A stretch of 51,275 nt of DNA. Source: Nevskia sp. (GTDB lineage Bacteria > Pseudomonadota > Gammaproteobacteria > Nevskiales > Nevskiaceae). Positions 10,009 through 19,000 of the stretch are shown here, one piece after another; the first letter of the stretch is position 1; every line of letters begins with the position of its first letter. The position numbers and the translations under genes are program-made. The notes under the pieces were generated by a model that worked only from the letters and a program-made list of their open reading frames with translations, was not told the origin of the DNA and did no database searches. Location: the NCBI RefSeq assembly GCF_023266035.1, contig NZ_JAHFRY010000003.1:1-51275 (forward strand), given 5' to 3'.

Positions 10009-10404
10009 TCAGTATCGTGGTCCTCCGCTATTGCTGATCGTCGGGTCGAAGTCCGGCGGGTTCGGGGTGCCGTTGATGCCGAGAAAATAGAACGTGGCCT
10101 TGCCGGTTTCCCAGGCGTTGTCGTCGGGGTTGACGGTGATCGTGATTTTGTTCGGCTCCAGGTCCCAGCTGATCGCGCTGCTGCGGTCCACGCCGGCCAC
10201 ATCGAAGCGCACCGGCCGGGTCGGATTGAATTTGTAGAGCTTGGCGGCGGCGGGCGTCATCTTGTAGGTGACCGTATCGGCGTCGGCGCGCTTTCTGGCC
10301 CAGATCAGCTTGACGATGCCGATGCCGCTGTCATTGCCGCTGCGGATTGCGGGCAGCGTGAGGAGCTTCGGGAAATTCTGTCTCGGCGGGAAAAGCTTGA
10401 TCAT
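10009..10404 (-). CDS. Small hypothetical protein coupled to the TIR-TPR gene
   Basis: A 131-residue protein of no family known to me. It has no signal peptide and no membrane segment. The sequence is beta-rich in its second half (VTYKMTPAAAKLYKF, RPVRFDVAGV, NKITITVNP, KATFYFLGINGT) and ends in a proline/glycine-rich tail. Its ATG overlaps the stop of the upstream TIR-TPR gene as ATGA, so the two are very probably translated together in fixed ratio. A regulator, partner or antagonist of the TIR protein is possible, but the sequence itself does not show this. Confidence 0.6.
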   Translation of the reverse strand: MIKLFPPRQNFPKLLTLPAIRSGNDSGIGIVKLIWARKRADADTVTYKMTPAAAKLYKFNPTRPVRFDVAGVDRSSAISWDLEPNKITITVNPDDNAWETGKATFYFLGINGTPNPPDFDPTISNSGGPRY

Positions 10405-12587
10405 GGATCAACTCCGGTTTTCGATAGGCTTGGATGGCGTGCATCCGGTGAGTACTGGCTGCACAGCTGCGCACTGAGTGGTGCATTTCGCTTGCCGCAA
10501 TGGCGGTCGATAAAGCGCTGCACACTGTAGGTCCACGGTGCCTTGGTGTTTGGCAGCGCTGCGTCTGGAATGTGATCTGCGCCACTCATCAAGCCCAGCA
10601 GGGCACGAAGACGTGCGCTTGCATGCAGGTCATCCGCCTTGTTGTCGTCCGTGTCGGTCAGCGCGGCCCGCGCCGCTGCACGATGAACTTGAGCCGCCGC
10701 GTCGTTGTGATCTTCATAGACCGCCAGTTCCAGCGCATACAGATGCGCCTGCGCGTAGTCGATGCGATCCGGCTTCGCATCCGGAAGGACGTTGCCGACG
10801 AAGCTCAAGGCCTCGTCGGCTACCGACCGGGCCTTGGCAGCATCGCGCTGCAGCCAGGCGATCTCGTACGCAAGCGCTGCTGCTGTCATGTAGCGACGAC
10901 GGGTTTCATGATTGGTCCCGTCGTTAGAGAGCAGGTCTTTCAGTGCTCGGAACGATGCCGCATTTTCGCTCGCCGCAGCCTCCAGCCTGTTGGCCTGAAA
11001 CTCGGCGTTGGCGGCGATCTGCGAATGCATCAGCACGGTCTGGCGATAGTCGTAATTGGTCGGATCGGCATCGACCATTTGCCTGGCGAGCGCGGCACCC
11101 TCGGCGGCTGCGCTCAGGGCAACGGCGGTATCGCCGGTATCGAGTGCGGTGTAACCCAAGGTCGACAGAGAGAAGACCAGCTCGTAGCGCTGGCGAAGAT
11201 CGTCCGGTTGGCTGCGCACCAGGGCACGCAGCAGGTCGGTGTGCTCCTGCAGTTTGGCGAGCGCTTCTGTGTTGCGGCCGAGACGGAGCAGGGTCGAACC
11301 CTGCCAGGACAGGGCGCCGAGCAGCTTGACCGCTTCAGGCGCCAGTTCGTTGCTATCGAGCAGCCCGCGCGCTTTCGCGGCCACCTGCTCGAACAGCGGC
11401 AGCGCTTCGCTGTAGCGGTGACGTTCGAAAGCGAGGATCGCCAGATTGTTCAGCGCATAGGCGACCTCGATCTGCCAGTTGCGATTGGCCGGATCGCGGC
11501 CGACCAGCTTCTGGGAAATGGCCTGGTAGGCGAGGAAATTGGTTTCCGCCTGATCGAACTGGCCGGCACGCCAGCCTGCGTAGCCAACCCAAAACTCGGT
11601 CTGGCCCAGCTCGAACAGCAGCGCGTTGTCGTCCGGTGCAGCGGCCACCAGATCGCGCTGCAGCTTCAGCGCGGCGGACAGGGTTTCCACCGCATCGGCC
11701 GGCCGGCCTTGGGCGAAGCGCACTTCGCCGATCTGGCGCAGTGCCTTGGCGCGTGCGCCGAGCGCGCGCGGGCCGGGATCGCTGCCGCGATCGAGGCCGG
11801 CGAAGTAGGCGGTGGCCCGGTCGCCGACGGCATCGAGAATGTCGAGCTTGCCGAGCGGTTCGAGCTTGCCGCGCAGATCGCCGAGCATGAAGCCGATCAG
11901 TTCTTCGCCCTGCTGGCGGCTGTGCTCGGCTTCGCGCTGGGCGAGCACGGCGAAGATCGCCAGCGCCACGGTGATCGCCGCAACGCCAAGGCTCAATCCG
12001 GCGAGCACCGCCAGCCTGCGATTGCGGGCAATCAGATCGCGGCGCTTGAGTTCATCGAAGCCGACGCCGAGCAAGCCGGCGATGATCTTCAGCCGGGCGT
12101 TGTCGCGGCCATCGGCATCGTCATCGAGCTGGGCGGCCATCGGCTCCAGCGGCAGGCCGTTGAGCTTGGCGTTGCGCAGTGCCGGCGGAAAGCATTCGCG
12201 TTCCGGATGACCCTTGGCGGTGGCGTTCGGTTCGCCGTCGACGATCAGGCACAGGAGACTGGCCGGGTCGCGGACGTTCAGAAAATGTTCGACTTCTTCG
12301 TTGACCCAACGCGACGTCGCCGCGTGCGGCGAGCAGATCAGGATGTAGCAGCGGCTTTGCGCGATCGCCTGCCGCAGCTGCTCGGCGAGCGCGCCGGCGG
12401 ACAGCTCCTCGCGATCGCGGAAGATCGGATACAGACGGGCGGGTACCGGGCCGAACTGGCCGGCGCTGCCGACCAGACGCTTCGGCACGCGATAGCTTTC
12501 GAGCGCGCGATGCAGCCATTCGGCGACCTTGCGATCGCGATGGCTGTAGCTGATGAAGCCCGGATACTTGTAGTTGCTGCCGGTCAC
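10401..12587 (-). CDS. TIR domain - membrane segment - TPR protein
   Basis: A 728-residue signalling protein. TIR domain at about 8-135 (GFISYSHRDRKVAEWLHRALE; LYPIFRDREELSAGALAEQL; YILICSPHAATSRWVNEEVEHF). In NAD-cleaving TIR enzymes a glutamate follows the W-rich turn; here W94 is followed by E97, E98 and E100, so catalysis is possible but untested. A single hydrophobic helix (about 191-215) would anchor it, leaving tetratricopeptide-like repeats (about 260-700) outside the cytoplasm. I choose GTG 12587, with GGGGGGAG five bases before it; the frame can begin 14 codons earlier. It is translationally coupled to the next small gene by an ATGA overlap. The plan matches the kinase-TM-TPR protein at 21 kb. 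Confidence 0.82.
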   Translation of the reverse strand: MTGSNYKYPGFISYSHRDRKVAEWLHRALESYRVPKRLVGSAGQFGPVPARLYPIFRDREELSAGALAEQLRQAIAQSRCYILICSPHAATSRWVNEEVEHFLNVRDPASLLCLIVDGEPNATAKGHPERECFPPALRNAKLNGLPLEPMAAQLDDDADGRDNARLKIIAGLLGVGFDELKRRDLIARNRRLAVLAGLSLGVAAITVALAIFAVLAQREAEHSRQQGEELIGFMLGDLRGKLEPLGKLDILDAVGDRATAYFAGLDRGSDPGPRALGARAKALRQIGEVRFAQGRPADAVETLSAALKLQRDLVAAAPDDNALLFELGQTEFWVGYAGWRAGQFDQAETNFLAYQAISQKLVGRDPANRNWQIEVAYALNNLAILAFERHRYSEALPLFEQVAAKARGLLDSNELAPEAVKLLGALSWQGSTLLRLGRNTEALAKLQEHTDLLRALVRSQPDDLRQRYELVFSLSTLGYTALDTGDTAVALSAAAEGAALARQMVDADPTNYDYRQTVLMHSQIAANAEFQANRLEAAASENAASFRALKDLLSNDGTNHETRRRYMTAAALAYEIAWLQRDAAKARSVADEALSFVGNVLPDAKPDRIDYAQAHLYALELAVYEDHNDAAAQVHRAAARAALTDTDDNKADDLHASARLRALLGLMSGADHIPDAALPNTKAPWTYSVQRFIDRHCGKRNAPLSAQLCSQYSPDARHPSLSKTGVDP

Positions 12588-12740
12588 GCCCGCTCCCCCC
12601 AACCCCAACATCAGCCTGCTCGACCTCAACCAGCTTCCGCCTTGTCCTGTCGTCGTAGCGATCGCTTGTACGCATGACGGCGGTCAGGCCGCGAGCGTAG
12701 TCAGCTTGTCCCGGTGCGGCAAGCGTCTGCGGCCAGCGGT

Positions 12741-14300
12741 TCAAGCCCGATCGTCGGGCTCGTCCTCGAAATCCAGCCCGAGCTGTGCCTGCGCCACTTT
12801 CTTGCGCGGCCGGGTGGTTGGCGGCAGCCCGGCTTTGCGGCTGCCGTGACGCTGCTGGATGACCTCGGCCTGACGATGGAACGCGGCCCCGTCGCGTACT
12901 GCCCAGACCCGGTCCCGCGCCTCGCGGGCGGTGGCTATCGGGTCGACGATCGGCAGTGGATAGTCGCGGCCGAGCCAAACGCCGGCCTCGGCCTGCTGGC
13001 GTTCGTCCATCTGCCACGGCATGTGGATCAGCGGCGCTGGCAGCCTCGAAAGTTCCGGCAGCCAGCGGCGGATGAAGATGCCGTCCGGATCGTGATCGAG
13101 CCCCTGCTTGACCGGGTTGTAGATGCGGATGGTGTTGATGCCGGTGACGCCGCTCTGCATCTGCATCTGCGGGTAGTGGATGCCGGGTTCGTAATCGGTG
13201 AACAGCCGCGCCAGATGCAGCGCCGGGCGCTGCCAGTGCAGCCACAGGTGGTAGCTGGCCACGGCGCACAACATCGCCCGCATCCGGAAGTTGATCCAGC
13301 CGGTGGCGATCAGGCTCTTCATGCAGGCATCGACGAAGGGCAGGCCGGTGCGCCCCTCGCACCAGGCGGCAAAGCGTGCCTCGTCGAACTCGTTTTCGCG
13401 CAGGCCGTCGTACGCCGGATGGGTGTTGGTGAATTCCAGGCGCGGTTCGGATTCCAGCTTCTGGATGAAATGGCAGTGCCAGTGCAGCCGCGCGATGAAC
13501 GCCCGCAGCGCGCGCTTCCAGCTGCCTTGCTGATCACGCGGCTGCGCATCGAGCATCCGCAACTGCATCGCCGCCGCCTGCGCGGTTTCGCGGATCGACA
13601 GCGTGCCCCAGGCCAGATGTGGCGACAGCCGCGAGCAGGATTCGGCGGCGGTCAGCGGGCTCGACAACTCGCGGTGATAGTGGCCGCCGCGCTCGGTGAG
13701 AAAGCTGTGCAGCGTGCGCTGTGCTTCCGAGCGGCCACCGCGCTGGCGGCCTGGGCAGGCATCGGCCGCCAGCCACGGCAGTTGCTGTGGCGGCATCGGG
13801 CCGGGATCGACATCGAGCGACATCAGGTTGGCCGGTGGTTCGGCGCAATCGGCGGACATCATCCGATCCCAGCGCCGTGCCCAGCCTTCGCGCGAGCCGA
13901 GCCGGCGGATCACGCCCTGCTGGGCGATCTCGGTCCAGGCGATGCCCTGCTCGCGCGCCCAGGCGCCGACCGCGAGATCGCGGCCATAGCTCCAGTCGTT
14001 GCCGGTTTCCTGATGGCTCCAGAGCACGAACGAGCCCCGTTTCGCCCGCAGCGCTTCAAACACGGCCACCGCCTCGCCGCGACGGATCACCAGCGGCTGG
14101 CCGAGCTTGGCGAGCGCGGCGCGCAACTCGATCAGCGATTCGCGGATGAACGCCCAGTGACGGCCCGAGGCGTCCGGCTGCTGCCAGAGCATCGGTTCGA
14201 TCAGGTAGATCGGCAGCACAGGTCCAGTTGCCGCAGCCAACGTCAGCGGCGCATGGTCGGCAATGCGCAGATCGCGCTTGAACCAGACGACTTGCAGCAT
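12741..14300 (-). CDS. Cryptochrome/photolyase-family flavoprotein
   Basis: A 519-residue member of the DNA photolyase/cryptochrome family, which uses FAD and light to split pyrimidine dimers or to signal. The antenna-binding Rossmann domain begins at [19 protein letters not shown]. The FAD-binding helical domain includes [49 protein letters not shown] and, near the flavin, [17 protein letters not shown]. The DAxPYFRIFNP stretch of classical class I enzymes is replaced by this [10 protein letters not shown] form, so it belongs to a divergent branch, although the NP pair is kept. A basic tail with KK and RPRKK motifs follows. The ATG at 14300 opens directly on the conserved N-terminus; the frame extends upstream without signal. 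Confidence 0.88.
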   Translation of the reverse strand: MLQVVWFKRDLRIADHAPLTLAAATGPVLPIYLIEPMLWQQPDASGRHWAFIRESLIELRAALAKLGQPLVIRRGEAVAVFEALRAKRGSFVLWSHQETGNDWSYGRDLAVGAWAREQGIAWTEIAQQGVIRRLGSREGWARRWDRMMSADCAEPPANLMSLDVDPGPMPPQQLPWLAADACPGRQRGGRSEAQRTLHSFLTERGGHYHRELSSPLTAAESCSRLSPHLAWGTLSIRETAQAAAMQLRMLDAQPRDQQGSWKRALRAFIARLHWHCHFIQKLESEPRLEFTNTHPAYDGLRENEFDEARFAAWCEGRTGLPFVDACMKSLIATGWINFRMRAMLCAVASYHLWLHWQRPALHLARLFTDYEPGIHYPQMQMQSGVTGINTIRIYNPVKQGLDHDPDGIFIRRWLPELSRLPAPLIHMPWQMDERQQAEAGVWLGRDYPLPIVDPIATAREARDRVWAVRDGAAFHRQAEVIQQRHGSRKAGLPPTTRPRKKVAQAQLGLDFEDEPDDRA

Positions 14301-14694
14301 CACAGTGCGGCTCGTGGAGATGGGGTCATCAAGTCTAGGGGCCGGCCAACGCAGCCGGCGGCGGCGTTTTGAGGACTCGTGTTGCAAGCGGGGCGCCCGG
14401 TTGGCGGGGCTGCCGTGGCTGCGGTCGAGGAGGGGCAATAATGAATATTAAATCAATAATTTGCGGGAAAATTATCGGCTGGAGTGCTACTCCTGCGACT
14501 TCAATCGGCCGAGGAGACAGCCTGCGCAGCGCGCGGAGGAGGGGCCGGAACCGACGCTATTGCCGGCCGTGTCCGGTCATCGCAGGCAATCCCGTCTGGA
14601 CCTGAAGCGCCGCCTGGATCGATACGCAGAACCATCCGGGTGGCGTCAGCGCGACGTCGGTGTCGGTGAGCATTTTCGCAGCGAGTTGAAAATC
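14301..14694. other. 394-base gap between photolyase and FG-GAP genes
   Basis: A divergent intergenic region with no gene I can support. It contains an AT-rich island at about 14436-14475 in otherwise GC-rich sequence, holding the inverted repeat listed separately. Reading frames here carry no recognisable protein and no good ribosome site. It probably contains the promoters of both flanking genes. Confidence 0.5.
14456..14475. promoter_or_regulatory. AT-rich inverted repeat, operator-like
   Basis: Arms ATAATTT and AAATTAT flank a GCGGGA centre, giving perfect seven-base dyad symmetry. It lies in a roughly 40-base AT-rich patch between the divergent photolyase and FG-GAP genes, and may bind a regulator of either. 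There is no direct evidence for function. Confidence 0.35.
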
Positions 14695-16059
14695 ATGAAT
14701 GGGATTGGAACTGTCGCCATCAGGCCGGCGTCGTGGGCGCTCGTCCTGTCGGCAATGGGCTTGTTGGCCGCACCGCCAGCGATGGCCGAGGCGACGCCGG
14801 TTGCGCAGAAGCCGCTGACGCTGAGCCTGTCGACCGAGCTCGCGCTGGCGCCGAAAGCTCGGGTGGGCGCTGCGCTCGGTGCCGCCGGAGGGCGTGATCC
14901 CTATGCCATCGCGGTCGGCGATTTCGATGGTGATGGCAAGCCCGATCTGGCGGTGACCAACCACGCTGGCAGCACCGTATCGATCCTGCTCAACGATAGC
15001 GAAGCGCAGGCTGCCGAAGGCCGCTACCGGCTGGTAGCCAGCTTCGCCGTCGGCAGCTTGCCGCACGCCGTCGTAGGGGGTGATTTCAATGGCGATGGCA
15101 GGCCCGACCTGGCTACCGCGAACATCGGCGACAGCAGCGTCTCGATCCTGCTCGCCGACAGCGCCACCAGCGGCGAGGTCCATTTCAACGTGCTCAACCT
15201 GCCGATCGAAGGCCTCGGGCCGATCGCCATCGCCGCCACGGATTTCAATGGCGACGGCAAGCTCGACCTGGCCACTGCGAACTACTACGGCGGCACTGTT
15301 TCGATCCTGCTCAATGACACCGTGCGCGGCTCGATGGCGGCCCGCTTCAGCGTTGTGACCAGTCTGATGGCCGGGATGGACAGCGGCCCCTATGCACTCG
15401 CCATCGGCGACTTCAACGGCGACGGCAAGCCCGATCTGGCGACCGCCAACAGCTACGACAACAGCGTGGCGATCCTGATCAACGACACGCTTCGGGGCAG
15501 CCGTGAGCCGCGCTTCATCCGGGCTGCCAGCCCGGCCGTCGGTCAGGGCCCGATCGCGATTGCCGTCGGTGATTTCAATGGCGACCACCAGCCCGATCTG
15601 GTCACCGCGAACCACTACGACGACAGCCTGTCGATCCTGCTCAACGAGACGGCACCGGGTGCTGCCGGTGCCAGCTTCGGCATTGCCGCGAACACCATCG
15701 TCGGCCTCAACAGCGGCTTGACTGCCGTTGCCGTGGTCGATTTCAACGGCGACGGCAAACCCGATCTGGTCACCGCCAACGACGGCAGCGACAGCCTGTC
15801 GATCCTCGGCAACGACACCGTGCAGGGCGCGGCGGCAGTCCGCTTCAGCGTCGTCGCCAGCCCGGTGGTCAGCGGCAATCTGTACGCACTGGCGATCGGC
15901 GATTTCAACCGCGACGGCAAGCCGGACCTCGCGGTGACCTCGGGCGGCAATTCGGACGGCAGTACCGTTTCGACCCTGAGCAACGACACCCCGGCCCGCC
16001 TGCTGCTGCAACCTCGGACACTGCAGGCTCGGGATGACGATCGGCTCTCGAAACCCTAG
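14695..16059 (+). CDS. Exported FG-GAP/VCBS repeat protein
   Basis: A 454-residue exported protein with a signal peptide (WALVLSAMGLLAAPPAMA) and seven FG-GAP/VCBS repeats, each about 55 residues with a calcium-binding loop of the form DFNGDGKPDLxTAN. The loops start near 14921, 15082, 15241, 15412, 15571, 15739 and 15901; the fifth reads NGDHQ and the last NRDGK, so their calcium ligands vary. The repeats probably form one seven-bladed beta-propeller. Such proteins are secreted or surface-bound and often mediate binding. I start at ATG 14695, which opens on the signal peptide; the frame extends 78 codons upstream. Its stop overlaps the stop of the giant convergent gene by two bases. Confidence 0.85.
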   Translation: MNGIGTVAIRPASWALVLSAMGLLAAPPAMAEATPVAQKPLTLSLSTELALAPKARVGAALGAAGGRDPYAIAVGDFDGDGKPDLAVTNHAGSTVSILLNDSEAQAAEGRYRLVASFAVGSLPHAVVGGDFNGDGRPDLATANIGDSSVSILLADSATSGEVHFNVLNLPIEGLGPIAIAATDFNGDGKLDLATANYYGGTVSILLNDTVRGSMAARFSVVTSLMAGMDSGPYALAIGDFNGDGKPDLATANSYDNSVAILINDTLRGSREPRFIRAASPAVGQGPIAIAVGDFNGDHQPDLVTANHYDDSLSILLNETAPGAAGASFGIAANTIVGLNSGLTAVAVVDFNGDGKPDLVTANDGSDSLSILGNDTVQGAAAVRFSVVASPVVSGNLYALAIGDFNRDGKPDLAVTSGGNSDGSTVSTLSNDTPARLLLQPRTLQARDDDRLSKP

Positions 16060-19000
16060 TAGCGGAACTCCAGGGCCAGCGCCGCGCGTAGCAGGCGCTT
16101 GCCCTGCTCGGGCCAGTACATCTGGGTATCGATGAGCACCGCCCAGCGCGCATCGAGCGTGTGGCGCACGCCGAGCCCGGCCATGACGCCGCCGAAATCA
16201 TCGTTGCCGCGCTCGGTGATGCCGTTGATCGTCACCCGGCGTTCGGAATGTCCGTAGTAGCCGCCGAGGCGGGCGATGGCATCGAGCGTCGGCGATAGCG
16301 GCAGGCTGTAGCGCAGGCGAAGGCCATAGGCATCGCCGCCGATCGGCAGTGCGTTCAGCAAGTCGCGGCCGAGCTGCTGCGGGTTCGGCGAGGTGCCGCT
16401 GACGATGGCGCCATAGCGGCCGAGGTTGTCGTAGGACGCTTCCAGCGCCAGCCAGTCGTTCAGCTCGCGGCCGCCATAGACGCCCCAGCTGAAGTCCAGC
16501 GTGTTGATCGTCGCATCGGCATCGTTGCCATTGCCGGCGATGGCGCGATCGCCGTCGCCACGCTGGCCGCTGGCGGCGTTGCCGATCGCCACGCCGGTGT
16601 ACCAGGCGTTGCTTGATTCGGCAGGTGCCGGCCCCGCAGCCGAGGCACCGGCCGACAGCAGCAGTGCAGCGGCACCGATCAGCCCGTGTCCGCGCAGCAT
16701 CCGCCAGCGCATGGCGATCCGGCGCAGCAGGGCCGCCAGTGCCAGCCAGCCGAGCAGGCCGCCAGCTGCACCGCCGCCGCGTCGGGCCGAGCCGTTGACG
16801 CTGTCATCCGGCACCACGACCGGCGGGATTACGGCGGCCACCACGGTGACGGTGACGGTGGCGGTCTGCGTGTCGTCGCCTTCGGCATTCGGGCGGCGGC
16901 TCGCGTTGCCGGCGCTGACCAGCGGTGGCGCTGCGGTTTCGCGGCGCGGTGTGCCTATCGTGTACTGGAACGTATCGGTGCCGGCGAAGCCGCTGGCCGG
17001 GGTATAGCGGATCGCGCCATCGACGATCTCCGCCGTGCCATTGGCCGGGCTGGTGACCGATGCGATCTCGAAGGCATCGCCATCGGCGTCCCGATCATTG
17101 GCCAGCACGTCGACCAGCACGGCGCTGCCGGCCGGCGTCGTCGCCGTGTCGTTGACGGCCATCGGCGGCGTGTTGACCGGCGCTGCGGCGCTGACCGTGA
17201 TGGTCACCGTGGCGGTCTGGCGATCGTCGGCTTCGGCAGCCGCGACGCGGTCTGCCCGAGCCGGCGGCGCCGGGCTCTGGCCGTCGTTGATCGTGTAGCT
17301 GAAGCTGTCGGTGCCGATGAAGCCGGCGGCCGGCGTGTAGAGCAGCTGGTTGTCGACGATCTCGGCCGTGCCATTGGCCGGCGTGCTCACCGCGACCACG
17401 CTTAAGGAGTCGCCGTCGGCGTCGCTGTCGTTGAACAGCACGTTGATCAGCGCAGCGGTGTTGACGGTGGTCTCGGCGCTGTCGTCGACGGCGACCGGAG
17501 CCGTGTTCTGCACAGGCCCACCGGCCGTGACCGTGGTGAAGTCCTCGCGGAACTCGTCCGGCCCGGCGCTGAGAATCAGGGTGGTGGTCACCGCCGTGCC
17601 CGGAGTCGCGGCGCTGGTATGGCGGACGCAGATGCGCATGCCGTTGTAGACCTTTTCCATCGACGTTTGGAAGGCGGGGGCGCCTTCGCCGGCGCAGCCG
17701 TCGGAGTACTCGCCGTTCTCGACCCGGATCAGCGCCGGCACCGACGGTTCCAGGCCCGAGACGGTGTAAACGTTCGAGCGCTGCTCGGTGCTCAGCGGCA
17801 CGTCGACGCGATCGTCGAACGAGAAAGCATCGGGCCGGGTATCGACGCTGGCGCCACCGCAGAGCCGCGCCAGTTCGAGGCTGGTGTTGCTGGTCACGCG
17901 GTTGTCGAGATTGCCGACCAGCACGGCGCCGAGGCTGTCGACGGCCAGGCCGCCGAAGATCACCGAGCCGGCCAGCGGCACGCTGACGCGGTCGTCGCCG
18001 AAGCCGGTGTCCGGCAGGCCGTCGGCATAGAAGCGGGCGACCTCGGTGCGTTCGTCGCTGGTGCTGCCGCCAGTCAGGAACTTGCCGTCCGGCTGCAGCA
18101 CCAGCCACTTGGTCGCGGTCCGGGCCAGGCCGCTGGTCAGTTCGCGGGTGTTGCTGGCATCGCGGAACACGAAGCCATCGCCGCCGAACGTAGTGTCCGG
18201 GCTGCCGTTGGCGTTCAGGCGGCCGATCACGCACTCGGCGGTGAACAGCAGCTTCTGGTCCGGCTGCACCAGCAGTTCCGGGCGGATGCAGAAGCCATCA
18301 CCGCGGATGTCGCGAACCACGCCGCCGCTGCCGAAGCTGGCATCCAGGCTGCCGTCCGCCGCATGGCCGAACAGGCGCACTTCGTTGACCGCATCGGTGG
18401 TGTCGATGACCACGATCCGGGTGCCCTGCACCCGCACCCGGTAGCCGGTGCTGCTCATGGCGAACGCCGCCGGGCTGCGATTCAGGAACACGCCGTTGAC
18501 GCCGTCGGCGTCGTTGTTGCCGAAGCTGTCGCCGGGGGTGCTGTCGCTGGCCGAGCCGTCGTCGAGCGTGCCGTCGACATTGAAGCGGGCCAGGAAGTAG
18601 CCGATCGACTGGCCGGTGGTCTGGGAAATGCTGCCGATGCCGACGATGCGGCCATCGGCCTGCACGGCGACGCCGACCAGGGTGCCGACCTCGCTGTTTG
18701 GCAGCGGCTTCGGCAGGGTCACGCCGCCATCGCTGCCGAAGCTGCCGTCACGGCTGCCGTCCGGATTGAGGCGCAGCACGGCGCTGTCGACATTGGCGAA
18801 GCCGCCCTGGATGCCGAGGCGCGCGGTCAGCACCAGTTTGCCGTCTGGCTGCCGTACGGCGTCGGAATAGCCGCCGCTGAAGTCTCGGCCGTCGAGGCTG
18901 TCGGCATCGGCGAGGCCGTCACCTGAAAAATTGCTGTCGTCGAGACCGCGGACGGTGAACTGGAACAGCGCCGGATCGGACTCGTTGCTCGGGAACGGGC

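Noticed and set aside
10401-12587. TIR gene as part of a known anti-phage system
   Set aside because: No Argonaute, ThsA-like, STAND or other defence partner lies nearby; a signalling role is equally possible.
10500-12677. 725-codon plus-strand frame opposite the TIR-TPR gene
   Set aside because: Composition and lack of any domain mark it as a shadow of the TIR-TPR gene on the other strand.
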